A stretch of DNA of 64,000 nucleotides, taken from assembly GCF_000511385.1 (NCBI RefSeq), contig NC_023137.1:3169001-3233000 (forward strand), written 5' to 3'. Of this stretch, positions 17,332 to 26,915 are shown piece by piece. Below the pieces are notes generated by a model. That model saw only the letters and a list, made by a program, of their open reading frames with translations. It was not told where the DNA came from and did not search any database. How positions within the stretch are numbered: position 1 is the stretch's first letter; each line of letters opens with the position of its first letter. The DNA is from Phaeobacter gallaeciensis DSM 26640 (lineage in GTDB: Bacteria > Pseudomonadota > Alphaproteobacteria > Rhodobacterales > Rhodobacteraceae). The position numbers and the translations under genes were made by a program.

Positions 17332-20285
17332 CCGACCAATCGCCCAACGACCTCTTCCACGCCTCCTCTTTCATGCAGGGGCACAATGCGGAGTATCTTG
17401 AGCAGCTCTATGCCCAATACGCCAATGACCCCAATGCGGTGGATGCCGCCTGGGCTGAGTTCTTCCGGCAAATGGGTGACGCAGAACTTGATGTGAAGGC
17501 GGAGGCCGCCGGCCCCTCCTGGGCGCGCGGCGACTGGCCTCCTGCCCCCAATGATGATCTAACAGGCGCGCTGACAGGCGAGTGGCCCGCTCCAGCCGAA
17601 ACCAAGGGTGCTGGTAAGAAGATCAAGGAACAGGCTGCCGCCAAGGGCGTCGAAGTCACCGATGACCAAGTGCAGCGCGCTGTACTGGATTCGATCCGGG
17701 CGCTGATGCTGATCCGGGCCTACCGGATCCGTGGCCATCTGGCCGCCAATCTCGACCCCCTCGGTATGCGCGAGGAAGCCCAGCACCCCGAGCTGGATCC
17801 GCGCACCTATGGCTTCACCGAAGCGGACATGGACCGCCCGATCTTCATCGACAATGTTCTGGGGCTTCAGGTCGCCTCGATGCGTCAGATCGTCAGCATC
17901 GTGAAGCGGACCTACTGTGGCACCTTTGCGCTACAGTACATGCATATCTCCGATCCCGAACAGGCCAGCTGGCTGAAGGAGCGGATTGAAGGCTACGACA
18001 AGGAAATCCGCTTCACCCGTGAAGGGCGCAAGGCAATCCTCAACAAAATGGTTGAGGCAGAGGGTTTCGAGAAGTTCCTGCACGTCAAATACATGGGCAC
18101 AAAGCGCTTTGGTCTGGACGGTGGCGAGAGCCTCATTCCGGCAATGGAGCAGATCATCAAGCGCGGTGGCGCGCTGGGGATCCGCGATATCGTCATCGGC
18201 ATGCCGCACCGCGGTCGCCTGTCGGTGCTCGCCAATGTGATGCAGAAGCCCTACAAGGCCATTTTCAACGAATTCCAGGGCGGCAGCTTTAAGCCTGAAG
18301 ATGTCGATGGGTCAGGCGATGTGAAATATCACCTTGGCGCGTCCTCGGATCGCGAATTTGACGGCAACTCCGTTCACTTGTCGCTGACCGCGAACCCCTC
18401 CCACCTCGAGGCGGTGAACCCGGTGGTGCTGGGCAAGGTCCGCGCCAAACAGGATCAGCTCAAGGACAGCGAGCGCAGCAAGGTGCTGCCGATCCTGCTG
18501 CACGGTGATGCAGCCTTTGCCGGTCAGGGTGTTGTGGCTGAGTGTTTTGCACTCTCCGGCCTGCGCGGCCACAAGGCCGGCGGCACGATGCATATCGTGG
18601 TGAACAACCAAATCGGTTTCACCACCGCACCGCATTTCTCGCGCTCCTCGCCCTACCCCACCGACAACGCGCTGGTGGTCGAAGCGCCGATCTTCCACGT
18701 GAACGGCGACGATCCGGAGGCTGTGGTCCACGCGGCCAAGGTCGCCACTGAATTCCGCCAGAAGTTCCACAAGGATGTCGTTCTCGATATCTTCTGCTAC
18801 CGCCGGTTTGGCCATAACGAGGGCGACGAGCCCATGTTTACCAACCCGCTGATGTACAAGAAAATTAAAGGCCACAAAACAACCCTGTCGCTTTATACTG
18901 AGCGTCTGGTCAAGGATGGCTTGATTCCCGAGGGTGAGATTGAGGATATGAAAGCCTCGTTCCAAGCCCGATTGAATGAGGAATTCGAAGCCGGCAAGAA
19001 CTTCAAGCCGAACAAGGCTGACTGGCTGGATGGCCGCTGGTCGCACCTCGACAAGAAGGACACCGATTATCAGCGCGGCCAGACCTCTGTGTCGCCCGAG
19101 ACGTTCAAGGACGTGGGCACGGCTCTCAGCCGAGTGCCCGACGGTTTCCCCGTCCACAAGACCATTGGTCGTTTCCTGGACGCGCGCGCCAAGATGGTGG
19201 ACAGTGGCGAGGGGATTGACTGGGCAACCGGTGAGGCGCTGGCCTTTGGTTCTCTTCTGACCGAAGGTTATCCGGTGCGCCTGTCCGGGCAGGATGCCAC
19301 CCGTGGTACATTCTCGCAGCGTCATTCCGGCATCGTCAATCAGAACACCGAGGAACGTTACTATCCGCTCAACAATATCCGCAGCGGGCAGTCCCACTAT
19401 GAGGTGATCGACTCGGCCCTCAGCGAATATGCTGTGCTCGGCTTCGAGTATGGCTATTCACTTGCCGAACCCAATGCACTGACGCTCTGGGAAGCGCAGT
19501 TCGGCGACTTCGCCAACGGTGCCCAGATCATGTTCGACCAGTTCATCTCCTCTGGCGAAAGCAAATGGTTGCGGATGTCCGGCCTGGTCTGCCTGCTACC
19601 GCACGGATTTGAGGGCCAGGGGCCGGAGCACTCCTCCGCCCGCCTTGAACGCTTCCTGCAGATGTGTGGTCAGGACAACTGGATCGTGGCCAACTGTACG
19701 ACGCCTGCTAACTATTTCCACATTCTCCGCCGCCAACTGCACCGCACCTTCCGCAAGCCGCTGATTCTGGTCACGCCGAAATCGCTGCTGCGTCACAAAT
19801 TGGCGGTGTCCAAGACAGAAGAGTTCACCACCGGATCGTCCTTCCACCGGGTTCTGTGGGATGATGCGCAGCACGGCAATTCTGACACCAAACTTGTCGC
19901 CGATGACAAGATTAAGCGCGTCGTACTCTGCTCAGGCAAAGTCTACTACGACCTCCTCGAAGAACGCGACGTCCGTGGGCTCGACGATGTCTACCTGATG
20001 CGGATCGAACAATATTATCCGTTCCCTGCCATCTCCCTTGTGAAGGAGCTAGAGCGCTTCAAAGGTGCTGAGATGGTCTGGTGCCAGGAGGAACCCAAAA
20101 ATCAGGGCGCCTGGAGCTTCATCGAACCGAATATCGAATGGGTGCTGACGCGCATCGGCGCCAAGCACAGCCGCCCGACCTATGTCGGTCGCGCCACCTC
20201 GGCTTCGCCCGCAACGGGCCTGGCCAGCGAACACAAAGCCCAACAAGCTGCGCTCGTGAACGAAGCGCTGAGCATCGAAGGATAA
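17328..20285 (+). CDS. sucA: 2-Oxoglutarate dehydrogenase E1 component
   Basis: 985 aa, the thiamine-diphosphate-dependent first component of the oxoglutarate dehydrogenase complex. Seen: the N-terminal FLxGxNAxYLExLYxxY-type SubB-binding tract (HNAEYLEQLYAQY), IGMPHRGRLSVLANV, the GDAAFAGQGVVAE ThDP motif and RRFGHNEGDEP. Its ATG overlaps the DUF805 stop by 4 bp. Length is normal for alphaproteobacteria. Confidence 0.98.
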   Translation: MTDQSPNDLFHASSFMQGHNAEYLEQLYAQYANDPNAVDAAWAEFFRQMGDAELDVKAEAAGPSWARGDWPPAPNDDLTGALTGEWPAPAETKGAGKKIKEQAAAKGVEVTDDQVQRAVLDSIRALMLIRAYRIRGHLAANLDPLGMREEAQHPELDPRTYGFTEADMDRPIFIDNVLGLQVASMRQIVSIVKRTYCGTFALQYMHISDPEQASWLKERIEGYDKEIRFTREGRKAILNKMVEAEGFEKFLHVKYMGTKRFGLDGGESLIPAMEQIIKRGGALGIRDIVIGMPHRGRLSVLANVMQKPYKAIFNEFQGGSFKPEDVDGSGDVKYHLGASSDREFDGNSVHLSLTANPSHLEAVNPVVLGKVRAKQDQLKDSERSKVLPILLHGDAAFAGQGVVAECFALSGLRGHKAGGTMHIVVNNQIGFTTAPHFSRSSPYPTDNALVVEAPIFHVNGDDPEAVVHAAKVATEFRQKFHKDVVLDIFCYRRFGHNEGDEPMFTNPLMYKKIKGHKTTLSLYTERLVKDGLIPEGEIEDMKASFQARLNEEFEAGKNFKPNKADWLDGRWSHLDKKDTDYQRGQTSVSPETFKDVGTALSRVPDGFPVHKTIGRFLDARAKMVDSGEGIDWATGEALAFGSLLTEGYPVRLSGQDATRGTFSQRHSGIVNQNTEERYYPLNNIRSGQSHYEVIDSALSEYAVLGFEYGYSLAEPNALTLWEAQFGDFANGAQIMFDQFISSGESKWLRMSGLVCLLPHGFEGQGPEHSSARLERFLQMCGQDNWIVANCTTPANYFHILRRQLHRTFRKPLILVTPKSLLRHKLAVSKTEEFTTGSSFHRVLWDDAQHGNSDTKLVADDKIKRVVLCSGKVYYDLLEERDVRGLDDVYLMRIEQYYPFPAISLVKELERFKGAEMVWCQEEPKNQGAWSFIEPNIEWVLTRIGAKHSRPTYVGRATSASPATGLASEHKAQQAALVNEALSIEG

Positions 20286-20291
20286 CACCCC

Positions 20292-21839
20292 ATGACCACC
20301 GAAGTTCGCGTGCCCACCCTGGGCGAATCCGTGACCGAAGCCACCGTCGCCACCTGGTTCAAGAAGCCGGGTGACGCGGTCGCCGCAGATGAAATGCTCT
20401 GCGAGCTGGAAACAGACAAAGTCACCGTTGAGGTCCCGGCTCCTGCCGCCGGCACCCTGGGTGAGATCGTCGCCGCCGAGGGCGAAACCGTCGGCGTCGA
20501 TGCGCTGCTTGCGACAATCGCAGAAGGCGGCTCTGCCGCAGCGGCCGCCCCTGCAGCTTCCGCACCAGCCGCCACGAAGGAAACAACAGAAGGTGATGCA
20601 GGCGCAGCCACCGATGTGATGGTTCCCACCCTGGGCGAATCTGTGAGTGAAGCCACCGTTTCCACCTGGTTCAAGAAGGTCGGCGACAGCGTCGCGCAGG
20701 ACGAAATGCTCTGCGAGCTGGAAACGGATAAGGTTTCAGTCGAAGTTCCAGCCCCGACTGCCGGTATCCTGACCGAGATCACCGCTGAAGAAGGCAGCAC
20801 CGTCGACGCGACTGCCAAACTGGGTGTGATCTCAGGTGGCGAAGCAGGCGCCGTAACGCCTACGCCCACCAAAGGGGAAACCGCAGGTGGGGCGCAATAT
20901 ACCACGCCCCCCGCTGGCCAGGGCGGCCCCGCCAAGGATATCGCAAATGCACCTTCCGCCGAGAAGGCAATGGCAGAGGCCGGCCTGTCCGCCGATCAGG
21001 TGCAAGGCAGCGGCCGCGATGGCCGCATCATGAAAGACGACGTTGCCCGTGCCGTGGCCGCTGCCGCAGCTGCGCCTGCCAGCACCTCGACCCCAGCAGC
21101 GGCGGCACCTGTGCGCGCGCCGGTTGCTGCGGACGACGCCGCCCGTGAAGAGCGCGTGAAAATGACACGCCTGCGCCAGACCATCGCCAAGCGTCTGAAG
21201 GACAGTCAGAACACCGCTGCCATGCTCACCACCTACAACGAGGTCGATATGACCGAGGTGATGGCCCTGCGCAACGAGTACAAGGATCTGTTCCTGAAGA
21301 AACACGGCGTGAAACTGGGCTTCATGTCGTTCTTCACCAAGGCCTGCTGCCACGCCCTGAACGAGGTCCCTGAGGTCAACGCCGAGATCGACGGCACCGA
21401 CATCGTCTACAAGAACTTCGTCCACATGGGCATCGCCGCTGGCACGCCCACGGGTCTGGTCGTTCCGGTCATCCGCGACGCCGATGCAATGTCGTTCGCG
21501 GACATCGAGAAGGCGATCGCTGAGAAGGGCGCCCGCGCCCGTGACGGCAAGCTGTCGATGGCAGAGATGCAGGGCGGTACCTTCACCATCTCCAACGGCG
21601 GCGTCTATGGCTCGCTGATGTCTTCGCCCATCCTGAACCCGCCGCAATCCGGCATCCTGGGCATGCACAAGATCCAGGACCGCCCGATGGCGATCAACGG
21701 CAAGGTTGAGATCCGCCCGATGATGTATCTGGCACTCTCCTATGACCACCGCATCGTCGACGGCAAAGGCGCCGTCACCTTCCTCGTGCGCGTCAAAGAA
21801 GCACTGGAAGATCCTCGTCGGTTGCTGATGGATCTGTAA
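20292..21839 (+). CDS. sucB: Dihydrolipoyllysine succinyltransferase (E2) with two lipoyl domains
   Basis: 515 aa. Two lipoyl domains in tandem, with lipoyl-lysines in ETDKVTVE (Lys43) and ETDKVSVE (Lys147), joined by Ala-rich linkers; then an E3-binding domain (about 214-250) and the catalytic domain ending in [16 protein letters not shown]. It transfers succinyl groups to CoA. E. coli SucB has one lipoyl domain, so this is the longer alphaproteobacterial type. AAGGA lies 9 nt before the ATG, 6 bp after sucA. Confidence 0.97.
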   Translation: MTTEVRVPTLGESVTEATVATWFKKPGDAVAADEMLCELETDKVTVEVPAPAAGTLGEIVAAEGETVGVDALLATIAEGGSAAAAAPAASAPAATKETTEGDAGAATDVMVPTLGESVSEATVSTWFKKVGDSVAQDEMLCELETDKVSVEVPAPTAGILTEITAEEGSTVDATAKLGVISGGEAGAVTPTPTKGETAGGAQYTTPPAGQGGPAKDIANAPSAEKAMAEAGLSADQVQGSGRDGRIMKDDVARAVAAAAAAPASTSTPAAAAPVRAPVAADDAAREERVKMTRLRQTIAKRLKDSQNTAAMLTTYNEVDMTEVMALRNEYKDLFLKKHGVKLGFMSFFTKACCHALNEVPEVNAEIDGTDIVYKNFVHMGIAAGTPTGLVVPVIRDADAMSFADIEKAIAEKGARARDGKLSMAEMQGGTFTISNGGVYGSLMSSPILNPPQSGILGMHKIQDRPMAINGKVEIRPMMYLALSYDHRIVDGKGAVTFLVRVKEALEDPRRLLMDL

Positions 21840-21847
21840 GGTTAGCA

Positions 21848-21875
21848 GATGGTACCTCCCATTGGAGGTACCATC
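21848..21875 (+). terminator. Perfect 12-bp hairpin after sucB
   Basis: GATGGTACCTCC and GGAGGTACCATC pair perfectly around a CATT loop, 8 bp after the sucB stop. No run of T follows (CGCCTATTTG), so it is more likely a 3'-end stabiliser or partial terminator than a strong intrinsic terminator; it could lower expression of the following small gene. Confidence 0.6.
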
Positions 21876-21898
21876 CGCCTATTTGATCGGTGTAGTTA

Positions 21899-22303
21899 AT
21901 GAATGATATTGAGAAGTCAGAAATCGTAATCTCAAAGATCGTCAACTTATTGATGAGTTGGGGCATACAGGAATGCACCATGGAATTTGACGAACTGGAA
22001 TTAGATCCGGAGGAATTTGGCGGTTTCTTTTTTCCCTGTGTCGATTGGCTGGTATCCGAAGGCGTCATTCGCGTCCAAGACATTCGCCGCTACACTGACT
22101 CAAACCATTCCGGCTTTCCTGACCGTCCGGTCCTCACCTCGTACGGGTTCCAGCTTTTGGAGCAGAAAATTAGTGTTGGAGCTGACGCTGAGCGTCTTGC
22201 TAATCGAGTGAAGGAAGTGAGCAGTAACGGTGTTGGGTATGCTAATGTCGGTGACTTAATCGGAGGTATTTTAGGCGGCTTTACGAAGTCGATAGGTTCA
22301 TGA
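21899..22303 (+). CDS. Hypothetical protein, low G+C, in the suc-lpd gap
   Basis: 134 aa, acidic N-terminal half with several helices (EKSEIVISKIVNLL, FDELELDPEEFGG), a middle that resembles a winged-helix end (VLTSYGFQLLEQ), and a C-terminal GYANVGDLIGGILGG glycine-rich hydrophobic tail that might insert in a membrane. Base composition is visibly more AT-rich than any flanking gene, suggesting transfer. Its stop overlaps the next start by 4 bp (ATGA). No family recognised. Confidence 0.72.
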   Translation: MNDIEKSEIVISKIVNLLMSWGIQECTMEFDELELDPEEFGGFFFPCVDWLVSEGVIRVQDIRRYTDSNHSGFPDRPVLTSYGFQLLEQKISVGADAERLANRVKEVSSNGVGYANVGDLIGGILGGFTKSIGS

Positions 22304-22689
22304 CCCCTGAACTCACAGCCCTCACCCTCGCTGCCCTGCTGCAAGCCTTGCAGTTTTGCGCATATGCAATCACGGCAAACCGTCAGCTGGATCCCAAAAT
22401 CGCTCTGGGCCCCCGCGACACACCTGTCACCCTCACAGGTACAGCCGGGCGCTTCAAACGCGCGATGGAAAACCATTTCGAAGGGCTAATCCTCTTCACC
22501 ATCGCCTGCGGCGTGGTGGTGATCAGCGATCAATCGACGGGCTTCACCTCGGGCTGCGCCTGGGTCTACCTTGCCGCCCGGGTGCTCTACGTACCAGCCT
22601 ACGCATTGGGCTGGACCCCTGGCCGTTCGATCATCTGGTTTGTCGGCTTTTTCGCAACGGTCTTCATGTTGATCGCAGCGCTGGTATGA
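22300..22689 (+). CDS. MAPEG family membrane protein
   Basis: 129 aa with four hydrophobic helices and the MAPEG arrangement, including [14 protein letters not shown] near residue 50 and [13 protein letters not shown] near 90. The family covers glutathione- or lipid-related membrane enzymes; the substrate here is unknown. It starts inside the stop of the preceding gene and lies 91 bp before lpd. Confidence 0.88.
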   Translation: MTPELTALTLAALLQALQFCAYAITANRQLDPKIALGPRDTPVTLTGTAGRFKRAMENHFEGLILFTIACGVVVISDQSTGFTSGCAWVYLAARVLYVPAYALGWTPGRSIIWFVGFFATVFMLIAALV

Positions 22690-22699
22690 ACCGTCATCT

Positions 22700-22755
22700 T
22701 TCCCCAAATACTCCGGGGAAGGCCCGCAAGGGCCAGGGGCAGCGCCCCCTCCCCG
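22700..22755. repeat. Cluster of three small GC-rich hairpins before lpd
   Basis: Between MAPEG and lpd three short inverted repeats follow each other: CCCC...GGGG near 22703-22718, GGCCC GCAA GGGCC (22721-22734) and GGGGC AGC GCCCC (22736-22748). Such stem-loops are typical of intergenic repeats in Roseobacter genomes; whether this is a member of a dispersed family cannot be told from one copy. Confidence 0.5.
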
Positions 22756-22780
22756 TTCAACCCTGAAGGAGCACATCAAA

Positions 22781-24178
22781 ATGGCATCCTATGACGTCAT
22801 CGTAATCGGCGCCGGCCCCGGTGGCTATGTAAGCGCCATCCGCTGCGCCCAGCTCGGCCTCAAGACCGCGGTGGTCGAAGGCCGCGAAACCCTCGGCGGC
22901 ACCTGCCTCAACGTCGGCTGTATCCCGTCAAAGGCATTGCTGCACTCGACCCATCTGCTGCATGAAGCGGAACATAACTTCGCCCATATGGGTCTGAAGG
23001 GCAAAAGTCCCTCGGTCGACTGGTCCCAGATGAAATCCTATAAGGAAGAGGTCATCGGCCAGAACACTGGCGGTATCGAATTCCTGTTCAAGAAGAACAA
23101 GATTGACTGGATCAAGGGCTGGGCCTCCATTCCCGAGGCTGGAAAGGTCAAGGTGGGCGACGACAGCCATGAGGCCAAGAACATCGTGATTGCCTCCGGC
23201 TCCGTTCCCTCCTCGCTGCCAGGCGTTGAGGTCGACAATGACAAGGGGATTGTGGTGGACAGCACCGGCGCGCTGGACCTGCCGAAGATCCCCAAGAAAA
23301 TGGTTGTGATCGGTGCTGGTGTGATCGGCCTGGAACTGGGGTCAGTCTATGCACGTCTGGGGTCTGACGTGACCGTGGTTGAATATATGGACGCCGTCTG
23401 TCCCGGCATGGACAAAGATGTTCAGCGCAGCTTCAAGCGGATCCTCGAAAAGCAGGGCCTGACCTTCATCATGGGGGCTGCGGTACAGGGGGTTGAAACG
23501 TCCAAAACCAAGGCGAAGGTGAAGTATCAGCCTAAAAAGGGTGGTGACGAAGAGGTGATCGATGCCGATGTGGTGCTCGTTGCCACAGGTCGCAAACCCT
23601 ATGCCGATGGTCTTGGGCTGGACGCACTTGGCATCAAGATGACCGAGCGCGGCCAGATCGCAACCGATGCTCATTGGGCCACCAATGTCAAAGGCGTTTA
23701 CGCCATCGGCGACGTCATCGAAGGTCCCATGCTGGCGCATAAGGCCGAAGACGAAGGCATGGCCGTTGCCGAGGTGATTGCGGGCAAACATGGCCATGTG
23801 AACTACGGCGTCATTCCCGGCGTGGTCTACACCACGCCCGAGGTGGCAACCGTTGGCCAGACCGAAGATGCGCTGAAAGCCGAAGGTCGCAAAATTAAGA
23901 CTGGCAAGTTCATGTTCATGGGCAACGCCCGCGCCAAGGCCGTGCATCAGGCCGAAGGTGGTTTTGTGAAACTCATCGCGGACAAGGAAACCGACCGTAT
24001 CCTGGGTGCAGCCATTATTGGTCCGGGCGCTGGCGATCTGATCCATGAAATCTGCGTCGCAATGGAGTTCGGCGCCTCTGCCGAGGATCTAGCCCTCACC
24101 TGTCACGCGCATCCGACCTATTCAGAGGCGGTCCGCGAGGCGGCCCTGGCCTGCGGCGACGGCCCGATCCACAGCTGA
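22781..24178 (+). CDS. lpdA: Dihydrolipoyl dehydrogenase (E3)
   Basis: 465 aa. Reoxidises the lipoyl groups of SucB and passes electrons to NAD. Seen: FAD motif [10 protein letters not shown], redox disulfide [13 protein letters not shown] (Cys42, Cys47), second dinucleotide motif [12 protein letters not shown] and the C-terminal catalytic [16 protein letters not shown] is 8 nt before the ATG. Completes the 2-oxoglutarate dehydrogenase set. Confidence 0.98.
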   Translation: MASYDVIVIGAGPGGYVSAIRCAQLGLKTAVVEGRETLGGTCLNVGCIPSKALLHSTHLLHEAEHNFAHMGLKGKSPSVDWSQMKSYKEEVIGQNTGGIEFLFKKNKIDWIKGWASIPEAGKVKVGDDSHEAKNIVIASGSVPSSLPGVEVDNDKGIVVDSTGALDLPKIPKKMVVIGAGVIGLELGSVYARLGSDVTVVEYMDAVCPGMDKDVQRSFKRILEKQGLTFIMGAAVQGVETSKTKAKVKYQPKKGGDEEVIDADVVLVATGRKPYADGLGLDALGIKMTERGQIATDAHWATNVKGVYAIGDVIEGPMLAHKAEDEGMAVAEVIAGKHGHVNYGVIPGVVYTTPEVATVGQTEDALKAEGRKIKTGKFMFMGNARAKAVHQAEGGFVKLIADKETDRILGAAIIGPGAGDLIHEICVAMEFGASAEDLALTCHAHPTYSEAVREAALACGDGPIHS

Positions 24179-24247
24179 TCAGGGCTTTGCCAATAGGAAA
24201 CGGGGTACGTTCTGCCACCGCCTGCTGTTAAATATAGACCCAACACC

Positions 24248-24278
24248 AAAGCGGCCCATCCATGGTGGGCCGCTTTCT
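24248..24278 (+). terminator. Terminator after lpd
   Basis: AAAGCGGCCCA and TGGGCCGCTTT form an 11-bp stem followed by CTT. It lies 69 bp after the lpd stop and 20 bp before the next start codon. Confidence 0.8.
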
Positions 24279-24298
24279 TATAAAACGGAGCCTTTGCC

Positions 24299-24613
24299 AT
24301 GACAGTCAGCCTGCAAGTGATCTACCCCGCATCCGAAGACGCAACCTTTGACTACAACTACTATGAAAAAACCCATCTTCCCCTGTTGGAAGAACACTGG
24401 GGCGATCTGATGGACACGGTGGAGGCCTCACGCGGGATTGCCAGCGGGCCGGACGTACCACCTGCCTTTCTGCTGATTGCGACCATTACCTTCCCGAATA
24501 TGGAAACGCTCGACACAGCGATGGTGGAGAAAGGCGGGCCAATCATTGATGATGTGGCAAACTTCACCAACATTCGCCCGCAGATCCTTGTCGGGCAAGT
24601 CCTGATGAGCTGA
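24299..24613 (+). CDS. EthD family protein
   Basis: 104 aa, a dimeric alpha-beta barrel protein of the EthD type, with the family pattern DYNYYEKTHLPLLEEHWG in the first third. The family was named from an ethyl tert-butyl ether degradation cluster, but most members have unknown roles. GGAG is 9 nt before the ATG. No neighbour points to a pathway. Confidence 0.88.
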   Translation: MTVSLQVIYPASEDATFDYNYYEKTHLPLLEEHWGDLMDTVEASRGIASGPDVPPAFLLIATITFPNMETLDTAMVEKGGPIIDDVANFTNIRPQILVGQVLMS

Positions 24614-24649
24614 CTGAAGGCACCTCACGCCTTAACTATCGATGCCCTT

Positions 24650-24675
24650 AAGAAGGGGCGCTGGTCCGCGCCCCA
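24650..24675 (-). terminator. Terminator of the ftsE-ftsX-plsC-PPOX operon
   Basis: On the minus strand GGGGCGC and GCGCCCC pair around a 6-nt loop and are followed by TTCTTAAG, just downstream of the PPOX gene stop. Confidence 0.7.
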
Positions 24676-24686
24676 ACGCGTTGGCT

Positions 24687-25292
24687 TTACCACATGGTCT
24701 TGGCGGCGCGCGGTGCCCAGGCTTCGTCGTAGGCCTTTCCGCCCTCTTCTCCGGCTGTCTGCTCCGCAAGGATCTCCCCCATGGTGGGCAGACCTTCGCT
24801 TTCGTCGCCAGAACTCCAGGTCCGCGCCCGCATTAGAGCACGGGCACATTGGCTATAGATCTCGTTGATTTCAATAACAATGACGGTGCTGGGCTGTTTG
24901 CCACTCCTGTCAAACTTGGCGCGCAGGTCGGCATCTACCGTCACCTTGGCTGTCCCGTTCACGCGCACCACATTGTTCGATCCCGGCACCAGAAACATCA
25001 GAGATACGCGCGGATCCCGCACGATATTACGCAGGCTGTCGATCCGGTTGTTGCCGCGCCAGTCCGGCAGGGCCAGTCTGCCCGGGTCGAGTTCAAGAAC
25101 GACCGGGCCATCATCACCGCGTGGGCTGTCATCGGTGCCTTCCGGCCCGACCGTGGCCAACATGCAAAGCCGCGAGGCCATGATCCACTTGCGATAAAGC
25201 GGCGTCATCTGCCGTGCGACCTTGCGCAGGGAAGGCGCCCCTGGCGTACCGTAGTGGGCCTCCAGCTCTTCAACCGTGGTGAGAAACTCCAT
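24687..25292 (-). CDS. Pyridoxamine 5'-phosphate oxidase-like FMN protein
   Basis: 201 aa of the PPOX split-barrel fold, close to the MSMEG_1061 subgroup. Motifs include FLATVGP-like MLATVGPEGTDDSPRGD, the flavin-site stretch LPDWRGNNRIDSLRNI, and RVSLMFLVPGSNNVVRVNG. It probably binds FMN and reduces an unknown substrate. The start overlaps plsC by 23 bp, so it belongs to the same operon. Confidence 0.85.
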   Translation of the reverse strand: MEFLTTVEELEAHYGTPGAPSLRKVARQMTPLYRKWIMASRLCMLATVGPEGTDDSPRGDDGPVVLELDPGRLALPDWRGNNRIDSLRNIVRDPRVSLMFLVPGSNNVVRVNGTAKVTVDADLRAKFDRSGKQPSTVIVIEINEIYSQCARALMRARTWSSGDESEGLPTMGEILAEQTAGEEGGKAYDEAWAPRAAKTMW

Positions 25293-26019
25293 CGACTTTA
25301 AACCCCGCTTCCTGCATCAACTTATTCGAATGATTTTCGACCTCGCGCTCAAGCCTGGCCATGAACTCATCGCGCTCCAGTCCCGGCGCGATCGCGGGCA
25401 AGAACTCAACAACACCCAGGCCGGGTTTGCGCATGATTCCGGTGCGCGGCCAGAACAGCCCAACATTGGTCGCCGCAGGCACACAGGGCTGCTCCAGCGC
25501 GGCATAAAGAACCCCAGTGCCGATTTTGTAAGGCCTGTCTGCCCCCGGTGCGACGCGGGTGCCTTGCGGATAGATCACCAGCTGACCGGGGTCGGCGAAC
25601 TCTGCCGCGACATCCTTGACCATGCGGGCGATGGCATTGCCCTTCTTACCGCGGTTGACCGGCACACAGCCCAGACGCTTTGCATAAATGCCAATGATCG
25701 GTGTCCACAACAACTCGCGTTTCATGATGAACTTGGCTGAAGGCGTGGCGTGAAAAATGATCAGAATGTCCAGAAAGCTCTGATGCTTCGCTGCGATGAT
25801 CACCTCTTCGGTCGGCACTGGACCTCGCACCTCGGTACGCAGACCCAGCATCCAGCGGGCGCACCAGAGCACATAGCCCGCGTAGCTGCGACAGGCGACG
25901 CGGGCACCGCGCGGCGACACCAAAGCCCATGGCGCAAAAACCAGACCAAAGATCAGCATCATCACATAGATCTGAACCATAAACACGGCCGAGAGCAGCC
26001 ATCGCAATGCAGTTTTCAC
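25270..26019 (-). CDS. plsC: 1-Acyl-sn-glycerol-3-phosphate acyltransferase
   Basis: 249 aa. Transfers a second acyl chain to lysophosphatidic acid in phospholipid synthesis, at the inner membrane. Motifs: KHQSFLD (H-X4-D catalytic pair), PVNRGKKG and YPQGTRV (EGTR variant with Gln). An N-terminal helix (residues about 5-35) anchors it. I take the GTG at 26019, with GGAG 7 nt upstream; it overlaps the ftsX stop (GTGA). The longer in-frame start upstream has no such support. Confidence 0.93.
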   Translation of the reverse strand: MKTALRWLLSAVFMVQIYVMMLIFGLVFAPWALVSPRGARVACRSYAGYVLWCARWMLGLRTEVRGPVPTEEVIIAAKHQSFLDILIIFHATPSAKFIMKRELLWTPIIGIYAKRLGCVPVNRGKKGNAIARMVKDVAAEFADPGQLVIYPQGTRVAPGADRPYKIGTGVLYAALEQPCVPAATNVGLFWPRTGIMRKPGLGVVEFLPAIAPGLERDEFMARLEREVENHSNKLMQEAGFKVDGVSHHG

Positions 26020-26915
26020 GCCAAATCTCCAAGACGTTTGTTGGCCGCACGCGTTGTTGCGGCAAAGGCGACGAGCGCACCAAGCAAAGGAATGCACAGG
26101 GGCAGGAGCCAGCTCCACCCCTGAAAACCAAGACCAGTCAGAAATCCGCCCTCACGAGAGGCCTCGGGCATCAGCCAGACTCCCAACATACCAAGCCCCA
26201 CGCCAACCCCCGCCCCAAACAGAGCGCGCAGGGTAAAGCGACGGATAAAGGCCTGAGCAATATAGGTATCTAAGGCACCAACAAGGCGCAGCACCTCAAT
26301 TACCTGGGCATTGGCCGCAAGGGCCGCATTGGCTGCGAGGGTGATCATCGCGGCCGTGGCACCACCGATAAGCAGAATAGACACCCACGCCAGACGCCGT
26401 AGCGCCTGCGCCGCGTCCACCAACGGTGCCCGCCAACGGGTATGATCATCCAGAACAGCACCCGGCACCTCAGCCTGCAGCCGCAATCGCAATCCTGCAT
26501 CATCGTAGCCCGGATCACCTTCGATCACCTCAATCAGCTGCGGGATCGGCAGTGTGTCCAGCGGCAGCTTGGTCCCGAACCACGGTGTCAGAAGTGCCGC
26601 CTGTTCTTCGCGGCTGAGCGCGCGGGCGGAGGCAACACCCGGGGTCTGTTCCAGAATGGTCATCGCCGCTTCGGTCTGGGCGACTCGCTGCTCGGCAGGC
26701 GCGTTGATTCGCAGCGTCGCAGCGCGGGCGAGCTCTTCTGCCCAGCGGTCCGCCAACCGGCCTGAGGCCAGCGACAAGGCCAGCGCAAAGACAGCCAGAA
26801 ACGCCATCGCCCCCGACACAAACAGCGTCAGCTGGGCGGTAAACCCGCTTGGCGGAACCACGCGGTCAGCCTGAGCATCTCCGACGATCACATTGCGCAG
26901 CCGGGCCAGATTCAT
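26016..26915 (-). CDS. ftsX: Cell division protein FtsX (ABC permease)
   Basis: 299 aa with a cytoplasmic N-terminus, a first helix (about 28-50), an extracytoplasmic domain, and three helices in the C-terminal half, the last ending near 280. With FtsE it regulates septal peptidoglycan hydrolases. The start overlaps the ftsE stop by 4 bp (ATGA). Confidence 0.92.
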   Translation of the reverse strand: MNLARLRNVIVGDAQADRVVPPSGFTAQLTLFVSGAMAFLAVFALALSLASGRLADRWAEELARAATLRINAPAEQRVAQTEAAMTILEQTPGVASARALSREEQAALLTPWFGTKLPLDTLPIPQLIEVIEGDPGYDDAGLRLRLQAEVPGAVLDDHTRWRAPLVDAAQALRRLAWVSILLIGGATAAMITLAANAALAANAQVIEVLRLVGALDTYIAQAFIRRFTLRALFGAGVGVGLGMLGVWLMPEASREGGFLTGLGFQGWSWLLPLCIPLLGALVAFAATTRAANKRLGDLA

